From Flavobacteriaceae bacterium PS02338 (GTDB lineage: Bacteria; Bacteroidota; Bacteroidia; Sphingobacteriales; Sphingobacteriaceae), in assembly GCA_029959615.1 (NCBI GenBank), contig JASCOD010000008.1, forward strand, positions 62,001-126,000: DNA of 64,000 nucleotides, read 5' to 3'. Position 1 is the stretch's first letter; every line of letters starts with the position of its first letter. Both the position numbers and the translations under genes were made by a program. Positions 19,754-29,676 of this stretch are shown in pieces. The notes under the pieces are model-generated. The model made no database searches and was not told the DNA's origin. It saw only the letters and a program-made list of their open reading frames with translations.

Positions 19754-19771
19754 TCCCGATAGCTATCGGGA
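19754..19771. terminator. Perfect palindrome between convergent genes
   Basis: TCCCGATAGCTATCGGGA is an 18-bp perfect palindrome, followed by AGTTTTAAC. It sits 20 bases after the subtilase stop and before the convergent thymidine kinase, so a shared weak terminator is likely. Confidence 0.55.
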
Positions 19772-19840
19772 GTTTTAACTGGTTAATTGAATGGCAAATC
19801 GAATCAGCATATTAGCCCTTAGTCTTTGCTCCTTAATTTA

Positions 19841-20410
19841 TCAGGCATTAAAACACGCTCTGCAGCGAGGCTCGTAGCTGTCTTTTTCTCCTAAAAGCAC
19901 CCTTGCTTCGCTAGCAACGGTACGGTAAGAGTATACAGCTGGACTACCGCATTGCATACAAACCGCATTTACCTTGGTAACATGTTCGGCAATTGCCATC
20001 AGTGCCGGCATTGGACCAAATGGTTTTCCTAAGAAATCCATATCTAAACCAGCAATGATTACTCTAATTCCTTTCCCCGCTAATATATTGCAAACTTCGG
20101 GAAGGCCTTCGTCAAAAAATTGAGCTTCATCTATTCCCACTACCTGCGTGTTGGTGCCCAATAGTAAAATAGCTGAAGAGTTGTCGACAGGGGTAGATTG
20201 TATAGAATTTAGATCGTGAGATACGACTGCGGTATCATCGTAACGAGTATCAGTCTTAGGTTTAAAAATCTCTACATTTAGCTTTGCGATTTGAGCTCGT
20301 TTTAATCTTCTGATTAATTCTTCTGTTTTACCGGAAAACATCGACCCGCAGACTACTTCAATACTGCCACTAAATTCTCCCCTTCTAAAATTTTGCTCGC
20401 TAAATAACAT
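19841..20410 (-). CDS. tdk: Thymidine kinase (type II)
   Basis: Phosphorylates thymidine to dTMP with ATP in nucleotide salvage. At 189 residues it has the usual length. Walker A is GSMFSGKT (about residues 22-29), the Walker B-like block is VGIDEAQFFDE, and the zinc-binding lasso has CMQC and CRAC pairs. I place the start at ATG 20410; an in-frame extension to 20476 would overlap the promoter-like box and lacks family similarity. Confidence 0.94.
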   Translation of the reverse strand: MLFSEQNFRRGEFSGSIEVVCGSMFSGKTEELIRRLKRAQIAKLNVEIFKPKTDTRYDDTAVVSHDLNSIQSTPVDNSSAILLLGTNTQVVGIDEAQFFDEGLPEVCNILAGKGIRVIIAGLDMDFLGKPFGPMPALMAIAEHVTKVNAVCMQCGSPAVYSYRTVASEARVLLGEKDSYEPRCRACFNA

Positions 20411-20428
20411 CGTAAAGGTATTTTTAGC

Positions 20429-20436
20429 CAAATATA
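20429..20436 (-). promoter_or_regulatory. -7 box of tdk
   Basis: On the minus strand this reads TATATTTG, an exact TAnnTTTG box, about 19 bases before the chosen ATG. The -33 element is poor. Confidence 0.5.
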
Positions 20437-20587
20437 AAAGATTTTTATAGTATTTTTGATTGTCAGTTATTAACATAAAACACCAAAACTTTCGTTACAA
20501 GAGTGAGATGAACTGTACATCAATTGAATAATGTTTTAATATCATTTAAATTGACTGCGTTCTTCTTACCATAAAAAAATAGAATAG

Positions 20588-21679
20588 ATGAAACAAGAAG
20601 CTCTTTTCAAGAAATTAGGAAATATCCTCAACGAGTTGAACGACCAGTATCAGTTTTTGTCAAAAAATCCTGAGCAGTTGAGCGAGCTTGAATTAGAACT
20701 GTTCTTGGCAAATGCTAGTTTCTTGGCAGATCATGTCCAAATAATTAAAAAGTTGAATTTATCTGTTCAGGCAACATCTCATTCGCTAGCCGCTCAAACG
20801 GCCACTGAAGAACAGGTTATATCGAATGAAATAGGAGATGAACTTAGAGATATACAGCAGGTAGAGGCAATTACATTCGCTAATGTACAGGAGGAAATCC
20901 CAGAAATATCTGCGCCGATTGTAGAAGTAGAAGAGCCGGTAATAGCAGTAGAAGAAGTAACGCAAGAAGAACCTATAAAAGAGCATGAAAAGGAAATTTT
21001 CAGGTTTGATGATGAGCCAGAGCAAACTTTTGAGTTTATTTTAAATACGGAGAATTATTCTGAAGACGATAAGTTTGACTTCGAAGAGAAAACAACGGAG
21101 CAACTATTTGATAGGCCATTAAGCAAGGAAGAGGAGCTGATTCTGGAGCAAAAGAAGAAGGTAAAAGAAAATCTTATTCGTAATCCTGAAGATTTGGAGG
21201 AAGATGAAATTGGTCCAGAGCCATTCTTGGTTCATCATGAGGATGAGTTGGTAGAAACAGTAAAGCCAATAATTGAACCGATAATCGAAGAAGCCCCAAT
21301 TCCAGTGGTAGAAATTAAAGAAGTGGTGGTAGAAAAAACTGTAATAGCAGTAGAAACCACGACTTATAAACCTACACTCAACGATATATTAGCGGGTAAA
21401 AATAATACAGGTGCAAGGTTAAATGAGACATCAGGTAATACGATAACTGATTTAAAAGCTGCCATTAACCTAAACGACAAGTTGCTTTACATCAAAGATC
21501 TGTTTAATGGTTATAATTTAGCCTATGCGGAGGCCATTGATATCGCTAATAAAATGCCAAATTTTGATGCTGCTGATAACTTCTTCCAAAAGAACTATGC
21601 CGTTAAGAATAATTGGGCAGATAAGCAGGCTACAGTAGACAAGTTTTATTTGTTATTGAATAGAAGGTTTAAAGATTAG
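20588..21679 (+). CDS. Acidic hypothetical protein with conserved ends
   Basis: A 363-residue protein I do not recognise by function. The N-terminus (about 1-65, KKLGNILNELNDQYQFLSKN) looks helical and ordered; the middle (about 75-270) is a very Glu-, Val- and Ile-rich low-complexity region; the C-terminus (about 275-363, TLNDILAGK to FYLLLNRRFKD) is again ordered, with helices and a hydrophobic pattern. No signal peptide or membrane segment, so probably cytoplasmic. The ordered ends with an acidic spacer suggest a tether or scaffold, but that is inference. It runs towards the rod-shape operon without sharing its strand. Confidence 0.75.
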   Translation: MKQEALFKKLGNILNELNDQYQFLSKNPEQLSELELELFLANASFLADHVQIIKKLNLSVQATSHSLAAQTATEEQVISNEIGDELRDIQQVEAITFANVQEEIPEISAPIVEVEEPVIAVEEVTQEEPIKEHEKEIFRFDDEPEQTFEFILNTENYSEDDKFDFEEKTTEQLFDRPLSKEEELILEQKKKVKENLIRNPEDLEEDEIGPEPFLVHHEDELVETVKPIIEPIIEEAPIPVVEIKEVVVEKTVIAVETTTYKPTLNDILAGKNNTGARLNETSGNTITDLKAAINLNDKLLYIKDLFNGYNLAYAEAIDIANKMPNFDAADNFFQKNYAVKNNWADKQATVDKFYLLLNRRFKD

Positions 21680-21772
21680 GTTTTAGTTAGACATTAGGGA
21701 ACTAGGTATTAGTTCTATGCATAGCGTCTAATTACTAATGACTAACCCCTAGCCACTATTCACTAGTTCCTA

Positions 21773-23035
21773 TTATATAAATCCCATTCTGTTAGAATCC
21801 AACTTCAGGAAAATAAAGAGCAGTATCGTAAAGCTCCACAATGAGGATCCTCCGTAACTAATAAATGGTAATGGAATACCAATTACGGGCATGATTCCAA
21901 TCGTCATCCCGATATTAATAAATACGTGGAAGAATAAGATACAGGCAATGCTGTAACCATATACCCTAGAGAAAACAGATCGCTGTCGCTCGGCCATGTT
22001 TACAATGCGTAATAGAAGGAAGATATAAAGGCCAATGACTACAAAGCAACCCGCAAATCCCCATTCTTCACCAATAGTTGAAAAAATAAAATCGGTACTT
22101 TGTGCAGGTACATAGCCAAATTTAGTCTGAGTTCCTTCTAAATAACCACGTCCTGTAAGCTGTCCTGCACCTATGGCAATTTTAGATTGTATTACATTAT
22201 ATCCAGCCCCTCTGTTATCGCTTGTTAAGCCTAGAATTAGCTCGATACGTGTACGTTGGTGGGGTTTTAATACATTTTCAAATAAGTATTTTGCCACGAA
22301 TAAATAACAAATGGCAATAAGCGTAATTATGCCTACATTAATTACTTTTTGAAGTCTCTTTCTTGAGTTATAGGCAAATAAACCACCTATAATTAAGATG
22401 GAAATGATGAGCAGGGTGGGTGATAGGAACAAATTAAGGATGAATAAAACTACTGCGCCCCAAAATATAATGAGTAGATTTCCCGGTAAGCCTTCTCTAT
22501 AGAGTGGAAACATAAAAGAAAGGAAGACCAACATAGAACCCGCATCTGGCTGCAGCATAATTAAAGCCATTGGCAGTGTGATAATTGCAGCGCAAATTAA
22601 AATAGGTTTAAAGGTATTTAGCTTGATATTGAATGAACTAATGTATCTAGCAAGTAAAAGTGCTGTACCAAACTTTGCAAATTCTGAAGGCTGCAAGCGG
22701 AACGAACCAATGGGAATCCATGCTTGGTTACCACCAACATTTCTTCCGACCACTAAAACTACCATCAGTAAAATAATGGTGATACCATAAACTATTGGAG
22801 CAAAAACGCTAAAAAATTTGGAGTCTAACAATAGAATAGATAAGCCCAAAATCAATGCAGAAATGATAAAGATTAATTGCTTTCCATATTCGGCGGCAAA
22901 GCTAAAAGCTTCTGATTTGTCAGGGTCGTATTGTACGGAAAAAATATTGACAAAGCCTACAGTACATAGCGCCATATAAATCAATATGGTAACCCAATCA
23001 ACATTAAAGAAAAACCTACTGTTCTGTTGTTGCAT
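21773..23035 (-). CDS. rodA: RodA, SEDS-family peptidoglycan glycosyltransferase
   Basis: Polymerises lipid II for side-wall growth together with PBP2. A 420-residue protein with about ten membrane helices; typical SEDS landmarks are visible, such as the GNQAWIPIGSFRLQPSEFAK block, the conserved loop ending GRGYLEGTQTKFGYVPAQ, STDFIFSTIGEEWGFAG and the C-terminal IPLPFISYGGSS. Its start overlaps the end of the PBP2 gene by 20 bases, so translation is probably coupled. Last gene of the mreB-mreC-mreD-mrdA-rodA operon. Confidence 0.95.
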   Translation of the reverse strand: MQQQNSRFFFNVDWVTILIYMALCTVGFVNIFSVQYDPDKSEAFSFAAEYGKQLIFIISALILGLSILLLDSKFFSVFAPIVYGITIILLMVVLVVGRNVGGNQAWIPIGSFRLQPSEFAKFGTALLLARYISSFNIKLNTFKPILICAAIITLPMALIMLQPDAGSMLVFLSFMFPLYREGLPGNLLIIFWGAVVLFILNLFLSPTLLIISILIIGGLFAYNSRKRLQKVINVGIITLIAICYLFVAKYLFENVLKPHQRTRIELILGLTSDNRGAGYNVIQSKIAIGAGQLTGRGYLEGTQTKFGYVPAQSTDFIFSTIGEEWGFAGCFVVIGLYIFLLLRIVNMAERQRSVFSRVYGYSIACILFFHVFINIGMTIGIMPVIGIPLPFISYGGSSLWSFTILLFIFLKLDSNRMGFI

Positions 23036-24995
23036 TGTTTTTAGGTGCTATGGCTACTTTATTAAATTGGTTACGGGCTACCGTAGCTTTTGTCGGTATT
23101 ATCTTTTTTGCGGTATCTACCTTGCTAGTATCTGTTTTCAGTTTCTGTTTTGGTAGTTTGTCTTTTAACACCGGAAGCAAGTTAGCCGCTTTGTATTGGT
23201 CAATCGTAGCTCCGTTAATTCTTCTGCCTTTCAAGCTGTCTGTTAAGTATTTTTCGGTGATGAAACTGGCAATTGGTGCTGCATAGGCTCCGCCATAGCC
23301 ACCATTTTCTACAATTACAGCAATTGCTATTTTTGGATTATCACGAGGGGCAAAGCCGATGAATACGGAGTGGTTTTTCCCATGTACATTTTGTACCGTT
23401 CCCGTTTTACCACACATTAAGATATTTGGTATTCGAGATTCTGTAGCTGTACCTATAGAGCTGTTTACTGCATCCTGCATCCCATCAATTACTGATTCGA
23501 AGTGTCTGGCATCAATTCCTACGGTATGCTTTTCTTTATATTTTGGGTCGATGTATTTTGTATCACCAATTCCTTTGACTAGATGAGGTTTAACGTAGTA
23601 ACCCCTGTTTGCTATAATGGCCATAATGTTTGCCATTTGTAGAGGAGTTGTACTGATTTCACCTTGGCCAATAGCAACAGAAAGGATCGTTGTATAGCCC
23701 CAATATTTACTGTAACGTTTGGTGTAATCTTCTGCCCTAAATAACTTGTAACTGCTTTCTCCCGGAAAATCTACACCTAATGTATCGCCTATTCCAAATT
23801 TACGCACTTTTTCCTGCCATTCATCGTAAGCTTTATGCTGGTTTTTTCCACCTTTTTTCAGCATCATTTTAGCGAAAATATTGTAGAAGTAGGTGTTGCA
23901 AGAACGAGCAATGCCTCTTCGCAAGGCGATATTGCCGTCTACGTGTTCACATTTGAATTTTCTATTTCCCGCCCAATAGTAACCCGGACAATTAAAGGTA
24001 GAAAATTCATCTACTACACCATCTTGTAAGGCAATAAGTGCATCTAACGGTTTAAAAGCGGAACCAGGAGAATAACGACCTTTTAGCGGACGGATGAAGA
24101 AAGGACGGTAGGGATTTGAAAATATCTTCATGTAGTTATTTCCAGTTTCACGTCCAACCATCATGTTAGGGTCGTAACCCGGACTGCTGACAAAAGCTAA
24201 AATCTCTCCAGTAGCAGGTTCGATGGCAACAATACTTCCAACTTTGCTGGTTAATAATTGCTCTCCTAGTTTTTGTATTTCTACGTCAATGGTAGTGGTA
24301 AGCTGTTCTCCTGCAATGGCTAAAGAATCGAATTTTCCATCTGCATAGCTTCCTTGTGCCACATTATGGGCATTATAAAGCATATTCCTTACACCTTTGG
24401 TTCCTCTAAGCTCAACTTCATATTGTTTTTCAATCCCCGATTTTCCGATGTAGTCGCCAGGCTTGTAGTAACCTTGATGTTTCTCTATCTCACGTTGGTT
24501 GGCCTCCCTAATGTAGCCTAACAACTGTCCACCTATACTATCAGGATAATAACGAATAGTTCTTTTTTGAACTTCAAAACCTTTAAAGTTTGCCATACGC
24601 TCCTGTAACGTTGCATAGGTCTGTACAGAAAGTAGCTTTTGAAAAATGGAAGCCTGGTATCTCGATTGAACAACTGCTTTATGAAATTTCTTTCGGAAGT
24701 CTTCCATCGTGATCCCGATGATGTTGCACAAAGAAAGTGTATCAAAAGGTTTTACCTCGTTGGGGGTAACCATTAAATCGTAAGTAGGTTGGTTTTGTGC
24801 CAATATTTTCCCATTACGATCAGAGATTACGCCTCTGGCAGGATAAATAAATTTTTTGCGGAGCGCATTGTTGTTGGCATCTAGAAAATATTTGTCGCTG
24901 GCTACTTGGATATAGAAAAGCCTACCCAACAAGATAAGTGCAATTAGCACAAATAAACCTTGTATGATATATTTTCTATTAAAAAGTTGGTCCAT
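23016..24995 (-). CDS. mrdA: Penicillin-binding protein 2 (peptidoglycan transpeptidase)
   Basis: Cross-links new side-wall peptidoglycan in the elongasome. A 659-residue class B PBP: one N-terminal membrane anchor (about 10-30), dimerisation domain (ARGVISDRNGKILAQN), and a transpeptidase domain with SAFK (active-site Ser), SCN and KTGT motifs (CGKTGTVQN). The Lys/Thr-rich tail after about residue 610 is an extension beyond the catalytic domain. It starts on the base where mreD ends and overlaps rodA, so the operon is very tight. Confidence 0.95.
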   Translation of the reverse strand: MDQLFNRKYIIQGLFVLIALILLGRLFYIQVASDKYFLDANNNALRKKFIYPARGVISDRNGKILAQNQPTYDLMVTPNEVKPFDTLSLCNIIGITMEDFRKKFHKAVVQSRYQASIFQKLLSVQTYATLQERMANFKGFEVQKRTIRYYPDSIGGQLLGYIREANQREIEKHQGYYKPGDYIGKSGIEKQYEVELRGTKGVRNMLYNAHNVAQGSYADGKFDSLAIAGEQLTTTIDVEIQKLGEQLLTSKVGSIVAIEPATGEILAFVSSPGYDPNMMVGRETGNNYMKIFSNPYRPFFIRPLKGRYSPGSAFKPLDALIALQDGVVDEFSTFNCPGYYWAGNRKFKCEHVDGNIALRRGIARSCNTYFYNIFAKMMLKKGGKNQHKAYDEWQEKVRKFGIGDTLGVDFPGESSYKLFRAEDYTKRYSKYWGYTTILSVAIGQGEISTTPLQMANIMAIIANRGYYVKPHLVKGIGDTKYIDPKYKEKHTVGIDARHFESVIDGMQDAVNSSIGTATESRIPNILMCGKTGTVQNVHGKNHSVFIGFAPRDNPKIAIAVIVENGGYGGAYAAPIASFITEKYLTDSLKGRRINGATIDQYKAANLLPVLKDKLPKQKLKTDTSKVDTAKKIIPTKATVARNQFNKVAIAPKNNATTEQ

Positions 24996-25510
24996 TAAGC
25001 CGATTTTCTATTATGGAAGATAAACTCTACCAATAACACAGTAAACAATGTAAATATTACGCTCAATAAAGTTCTTCCTAGTGTATAAGTTAGCGATGTA
25101 AATTTAAAAGCTTCTAGAAAGAACAGTACGATGTGATGAGCAAAAATACACAATACCGCATATAAAGAAAACCACCTAAAGCCCATATTTCCTAAAGAAG
25201 GCTCAGGTTCATCAATAGCCTCTCTATTTAAACTAACGGAAATGAAAAGTATTCTTACAAAGGCTAATGCGATACAAGCACTGATATGCACACCCAATGT
25301 ATCGTAAAATGAATCTAGTGTTAAACCAGTTATAAAAGCGATAAGATATAGTAAGAAGTTTGGAATATGAAAAGGTAGCACCAAGATAAAAAGCACGTAA
25401 ATAAATGGCGTAGAAAGATTATAAAAGGCCATATTGCGTAACAGAAATATCTGTACAAACAACAGTACCATCCATCTAAAAATATTTACTAGTATAACTC
25501 TACTGTTCAT
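24995..25510 (-). CDS. mreD: Rod shape-determining protein MreD
   Basis: A 171-residue integral membrane protein with about five helices and no catalytic motif, as expected for MreD, part of the elongasome scaffold. Assignment rests on hydrophobic pattern, size and position between mreC and mrdA; the sequence itself is poorly conserved in the family. It overlaps mreC by 11 bases. Confidence 0.85.
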   Translation of the reverse strand: MNSRVILVNIFRWMVLLFVQIFLLRNMAFYNLSTPFIYVLFILVLPFHIPNFLLYLIAFITGLTLDSFYDTLGVHISACIALAFVRILFISVSLNREAIDEPEPSLGNMGFRWFSLYAVLCIFAHHIVLFFLEAFKFTSLTYTLGRTLLSVIFTLFTVLLVEFIFHNRKSA

Positions 25511-26339
25511 TTTTTACCTCTGGCTGTAAAGATTTTACTTCTTCTGCAAATTTATCTTTAACGACATAAACAAATTGTAACGTACTAAAATTGTTAAATA
25601 AAGCGATTTCCAAAGTCATAAAGCTATCGCCTGTGCTTACACGGGTATTGGTCACTTTTCCTACTTCAATGCCTTTAGGGAAGCCGCCAAAACCCGAAGT
25701 TACGATGGTATCGCCAACTTTAACTTTATAGTGGTTAGGAATTTCTTTAACGTAAGCTTTACGATAGTCGAAATTATCATCGCCCCAAACTAAACTACCA
25801 AAAGCATTATCCTTTTTGAGTACTACGCTAATTGCTGTTTCTTGGTTTAGTAACGGACGTATTGTTGCAAAGTTTTCTGATACATTCTGCACAAATCCAA
25901 CAATTCCTTTAATAGGGGAAATTACTGCCATATCTTTCGTAATGCCGTCTTTAGCGCCTTTGTTTATGGTGATGATATTGTTGGTAAGCGTAACCGAATT
26001 CTTGAAAACTTTAGCTGCAATTAAAGTGTATTGCTGTAGGTTAATGGTATCTTTTACTTTCGTGATTTGCGTACTGTCTATGCTTGCGATGGCAAGTAAT
26101 TGCGTTTTCAGAGCTGCATTTTCGGCTGCTAAACTATCATTTACTTGCACCAAGTTCAAATAACGCTTAACAACGTTTAGTCGTTTATAAGCAGTACCTA
26201 CAACTTCATTAGTAGAACTAAAGGTTACACTACGTTGGTATACGTTATTTCTAATCGTTAAAATAATTCCAACGGTAAAAAAGATAATAAAAAAGAAAAA
26301 TGCGTTGTATCTGCTAAGAAAAATCCAAAGGTTACGCAT
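25500..26339 (-). CDS. mreC: Rod shape-determining protein MreC
   Basis: Bitopic periplasmic scaffold of the elongasome. A 279-residue protein with an N-terminal membrane helix (AFFFFIIFFTVGIILT), a short coiled coil (about 65-90) and two beta-barrel subdomains containing INKGAKDGITKDMAVISP and VGDTIVTSGFGGFPKGIEVG, both typical of MreC. Confidence 0.93.
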   Translation of the reverse strand: MRNLWIFLSRYNAFFFFIIFFTVGIILTIRNNVYQRSVTFSSTNEVVGTAYKRLNVVKRYLNLVQVNDSLAAENAALKTQLLAIASIDSTQITKVKDTINLQQYTLIAAKVFKNSVTLTNNIITINKGAKDGITKDMAVISPIKGIVGFVQNVSENFATIRPLLNQETAISVVLKKDNAFGSLVWGDDNFDYRKAYVKEIPNHYKVKVGDTIVTSGFGGFPKGIEVGKVTNTRVSTGDSFMTLEIALFNNFSTLQFVYVVKDKFAEEVKSLQPEVKNEQ

Positions 26340-26362
26340 TTAGGTATTAAGTTATAAGTAGT

Positions 26363-26404
26363 ACGTTGTAAGTTACAAGACTTAAAACTTATAACTTACA
26401 ACGT
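26363..26404 (-). promoter_or_regulatory. Stem-loop in the mreB-mreC gap
   Basis: ACGTTGTAAGTT and AACTTACAACGT form a perfect 12-bp inverted pair with an 18-base spacer, with a further partial outer match (AAGTTATA / TATAACT). Located between mreB and mreC, it could reduce read-through or stabilise the mreB message. No T-run, so not a classical terminator. Confidence 0.5.
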
Positions 26405-26414
26405 ATAACTCGAT

Positions 26415-27437
26415 TTATTGCATTAAGAATTTATAATTTCCAATGTTTTTCAAGGCGATACCAGTACCGCGTACTACCGCACGTAAAGGATCTTCGGCAA
26501 CGTGAACAGGTAATTTAGTTTTTGCAGCTACACGTTTGTCTAAGCCTCTTAACAAAGCACCGCCACCGGTTAAATAAATACCAGTTTGATAAATATCTGC
26601 AGAAAGCTCTGGTGGAGTAATTTCCAACGCTTTCAAAATTGCCTCTTCAATTTTAGAGATCGATTTATCTAAACAGTGTGCAATTTCAGTATAAGAAACG
26701 GTGATTTGCTTAGGTACACCTGTCATCAAATCTCTTCCCTGAACTGCAAAATCAGCAGGAGGATCGCTCAATTCTGGCAATGCTGCACCAACTTCAATTT
26801 TGATTTTCTCTGCGGTTCGGTCGCCAATCATAATGTTGTGCTGACGACGAATGTAGTTCACGATATCCGAATCAAAGTTATCTCCAGCTACACGAATAGA
26901 TTGATCACAAACGATTCCAGACAAGGCAATAACCGCAATCTCGGTGGTACCACCACCAATATCGATGATCATGTTACCCATCGGCTCTTCCACATCGATA
27001 CCAATACCTACAGCAGCAGCCATTGGCTCGTGAATTAAGTAAACTTCTTTTGCACCAGCAATTTCAGCACTATCTCTAACCGCACGTTTTTCTACTTCAG
27101 TAATACCAGATGGAATACAGATCACCATTCTCAACGAAGGGAACATCCAACCTTTACCACCATTAAGCATTCTAATCATCCCTTTAATCATGGCTTCAGC
27201 AGCGTTAAAATCTGCAATTACACCATCTTTTAAAGGTCTAACAGTTCTAATGTTATCGTGGGTTTTGCCCTCCATTTGCATCGCTTGTTTGCCAATGGCT
27301 ATAATTTTATTAGTTTGTCTGTCGAAAGCCACAATAGAAGGCTCATCAACAACTACTTTGTCGTTATGTATGATAAGGGTATTCGCAGTGCCAAGATCAA
27401 TGGCAACTTCTTGCGTAAACCAGTTAAATAATCCCAT
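26415..27437 (-). CDS. mreB: Rod shape-determining actin homologue MreB
   Basis: Forms membrane-bound filaments that organise side-wall synthesis. A 340-residue actin-fold protein starting with an amphipathic membrane-binding helix (MGLFNWFTQE). Nucleotide-binding blocks are AIDLGTANTLI (phosphate 1), IDIGGGTTEIAVIAL (phosphate 2) and TGGGALLRGLD (adenosine). First gene of the operon, separated from mreC by a 75-base gap with a stem-loop. Confidence 0.96.
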   Translation of the reverse strand: MGLFNWFTQEVAIDLGTANTLIIHNDKVVVDEPSIVAFDRQTNKIIAIGKQAMQMEGKTHDNIRTVRPLKDGVIADFNAAEAMIKGMIRMLNGGKGWMFPSLRMVICIPSGITEVEKRAVRDSAEIAGAKEVYLIHEPMAAAVGIGIDVEEPMGNMIIDIGGGTTEIAVIALSGIVCDQSIRVAGDNFDSDIVNYIRRQHNIMIGDRTAEKIKIEVGAALPELSDPPADFAVQGRDLMTGVPKQITVSYTEIAHCLDKSISKIEEAILKALEITPPELSADIYQTGIYLTGGGALLRGLDKRVAAKTKLPVHVAEDPLRAVVRGTGIALKNIGNYKFLMQ

Positions 27438-27959
27438 GTAAAAGGTATGTTATTGTATGTATTAACAAATATGTCTAATATCCTAAATGTAAAATTAGAC
27501 AAAATATTATATTAAGCTTCTTTTTTCTGTTTGAAAATCAAAACCAATATGCTTTTTAAAGCTAGTCCCGCTTTTCGCTTTAATCTTTTCGACAACTTCT
27601 GTCATCCTGAGCTTGTCGATGGATTTGTTTCATAGCTTGCAAGGCTTCGATAAACTCAGCCTGACACCTAAATTCAACTTCAGCCAAAAAGTATTTCCGC
27701 TTCAATCGGGTTTAATTAAGTCAGGTCTTCGCTAAAAATTCAGAACTACAAATCGCTTTAAGATTGCTTCGTTTCTCGCAATGACGATAGTTAAGCCCCC
27801 CCTCTGTCTGTTAGCATTTATTGACGATTTTTACGTTTCTATTTTGGTGTCAATGAGCTCTGTTTCACTTCGGTTCTCCCCAAAAGGGAGAGAAAAGTTC
27901 TTAGGGATGCTTGTGCTTTTGGGGCACTTATCCCTAACTCCTGATCCCTAGCCCCTAAA
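27438..27959. other. Intergenic region with degenerate dispersed repeats
   Basis: The first ~80 bases are the AT-rich leader of mreB. From about 27598 there are decayed palindromic repeats (TGTCATCCTGAGCTTGTCGA to CTCAGCCTGACA, and CTCGCAATGACG near 27777). Bases 27839-27900 (TTGGTGTCAATGAGCTCTG, AAAAGGGAGAGAAAAG) resemble the repeat at 46975-47030. The end is AT/TAG-rich filler before purH. I see no gene in it. Confidence 0.6.
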
Positions 27960-29486
27960 CTAGTGCTTAAAGTGTCTTACACCAGTAGTTACCATTGCGA
28001 TACCTTTTTCGTTAGATTTTGCTACCGAATCAGCGTCTTTAATAGAACCTCCTGGTTGAAGAACAGCAGTAATGCCAGCATCAGCAGCAATCTCCACACA
28101 ATCAGGGAAGGGGAAGAAAGCATCAGAAGCCATGGCAGCACCTTTTACACTGAAACCGAAAGAAGCTGCTTTTTCAATTGCCTGCCTTAAAGCATCAACT
28201 CTAGAAGTTTGACCAACGCCACTAGCAATTAAAACATCATCCTTAACCAAAACGATAGTGTTAGATTTAGTATGCTTTACAATCTTATTGGCGAAATGTA
28301 GGTCTTTTAACTCCTGTGCAGTTGGTGCTTTCTCAGTTACGGTGGTCATTTGTTCTGGACCTTCAATAATTAGATCCTTGTCTTGTTCAATTACACCATT
28401 CAATAATGTTTTGAATTGTTTTTTATTCAATTCAACATAATTGCGTTTTAAGATTACACGGTTTTTCTTCGTTTTGAACAAGTCGATAGCCGCTTGCTCG
28501 TAACTAGGAGCAATGAGCACCTCAAAAAACAAATTGTTGATTTCTTGTGCTGTAGCCAGATCAATTTCTCTGTTAGCGATCAATACGCCGCCAAATGCAG
28601 AAACTGGATCACAAGCTAAAGCGTCGATCCAAGCCTGTTTAACTGTGCTTCTAGAAGCTACGCCACAAGCATTAGTATGTTTCAGGATAGCGAAAGTAGG
28701 CTCCTCAAATTCGTCAATTAAACTTACGGCAGCATCTACGTCAACCAAGTTGTTATAGCTAAGCTCTTTTCCGTTCAATTTAGTGAACATTTCATCTAAA
28801 TTACCGTAGAAAGTTCCTTTTTGATGAGGGTTTTCTCCGTAGCGCAAAGTCTGAGCGCTAGCAATACTTTCTTTAAATACATTTAGAGGCTCTTCGTTGT
28901 TGAAATAGTTGAAGATAGCCGTATCATAGTGAGAAGAAGTATGGAAAGCTTTTTTAGCGAAAGCTTTACGTTGCGCTAAGGTAGTAGCACCATCTTGCTC
29001 TTGTAATTGAGTTAATAAGGTAGAATAATCATCTTTCGATGCAATAATTACCACATCGTTGAAATTTTTAGCAGCAGCTCTAATTAAAGAGATACCGCCA
29101 ATGTCGATCTTCTCGATAATTTCTTCATCAGTACCGCCATTTTTTACGGTCTCCTCAAAAGGGTATAGATCTACAATTACCAAGTCAATTTCTGGGATTT
29201 CGTATTGAGCAATTTGTTCTTGGTCGCCAGCAAGATTTCTGCGATTCAAAATTCCACCAAAAACTTTAGGATGCAAAGTCTTTACACGCCCACCTAAAAT
29301 AGAAGGGTAACTGGTTAAATCTTCAACTGCGGTAACAGGAACGTTTAAGTCTTTAATAAACTGTTCGGTTCCACCGGTAGAAAATAAAGTTACACCTTGC
29401 TTACCAAGGTACTCAATTAATGGTGCTAAACCATCTTTATAATAAACTGAAATTAAGGCGTTTTTGATCTTTACTGATTGGCTCAT
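27960..29486 (-). CDS. purH: Bifunctional AICAR transformylase / IMP cyclohydrolase
   Basis: Last two steps of de novo purine synthesis: formylation of AICAR, then ring closure to IMP. A 508-residue protein: N-terminal MGS-like cyclohydrolase domain (about 1-190, with STGGTEQFI and SILGGRVKTLHPKVFGGIL) and C-terminal transformylase domain (about 195-508, with LRYGENPHQKGTFYG, LKHTNACGVA and QPGGSIKDADSV). All key segments are present. A TACCTTTG -7 box precedes it. Confidence 0.96.
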   Translation of the reverse strand: MSQSVKIKNALISVYYKDGLAPLIEYLGKQGVTLFSTGGTEQFIKDLNVPVTAVEDLTSYPSILGGRVKTLHPKVFGGILNRRNLAGDQEQIAQYEIPEIDLVIVDLYPFEETVKNGGTDEEIIEKIDIGGISLIRAAAKNFNDVVIIASKDDYSTLLTQLQEQDGATTLAQRKAFAKKAFHTSSHYDTAIFNYFNNEEPLNVFKESIASAQTLRYGENPHQKGTFYGNLDEMFTKLNGKELSYNNLVDVDAAVSLIDEFEEPTFAILKHTNACGVASRSTVKQAWIDALACDPVSAFGGVLIANREIDLATAQEINNLFFEVLIAPSYEQAAIDLFKTKKNRVILKRNYVELNKKQFKTLLNGVIEQDKDLIIEGPEQMTTVTEKAPTAQELKDLHFANKIVKHTKSNTIVLVKDDVLIASGVGQTSRVDALRQAIEKAASFGFSVKGAAMASDAFFPFPDCVEIAADAGITAVLQPGGSIKDADSVAKSNEKGIAMVTTGVRHFKH

Positions 29487-29509
29487 TTTGAGGGGTTTGC
29501 TTTGAGCCG

Positions 29510-29517
29510 CAAAGGTA
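29510..29517 (-). promoter_or_regulatory. -7 box of purH
   Basis: Minus-strand TACCTTTG fits TAnnTTTG and is 23 bases before the ATG, giving a short leader. The -33 element is not clear. The rest of the 29487-29676 gap has no visible feature. Confidence 0.55.
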
Positions 29518-29676
29518 AGAAAATGAGACGATTTTTGGAGGAGGTTTTTAAAATTAAAATTAGGGTTTTCGTGGGCCAGTCTTTTTGTTTTTTTGAAAGT
29601 TAGAAAGTAAGAAGTCTATTAAGCCCGAAAAGTTGAGTCTAGTGAGCTTTGAACTGCCAACTGAACTAATTCCTGA

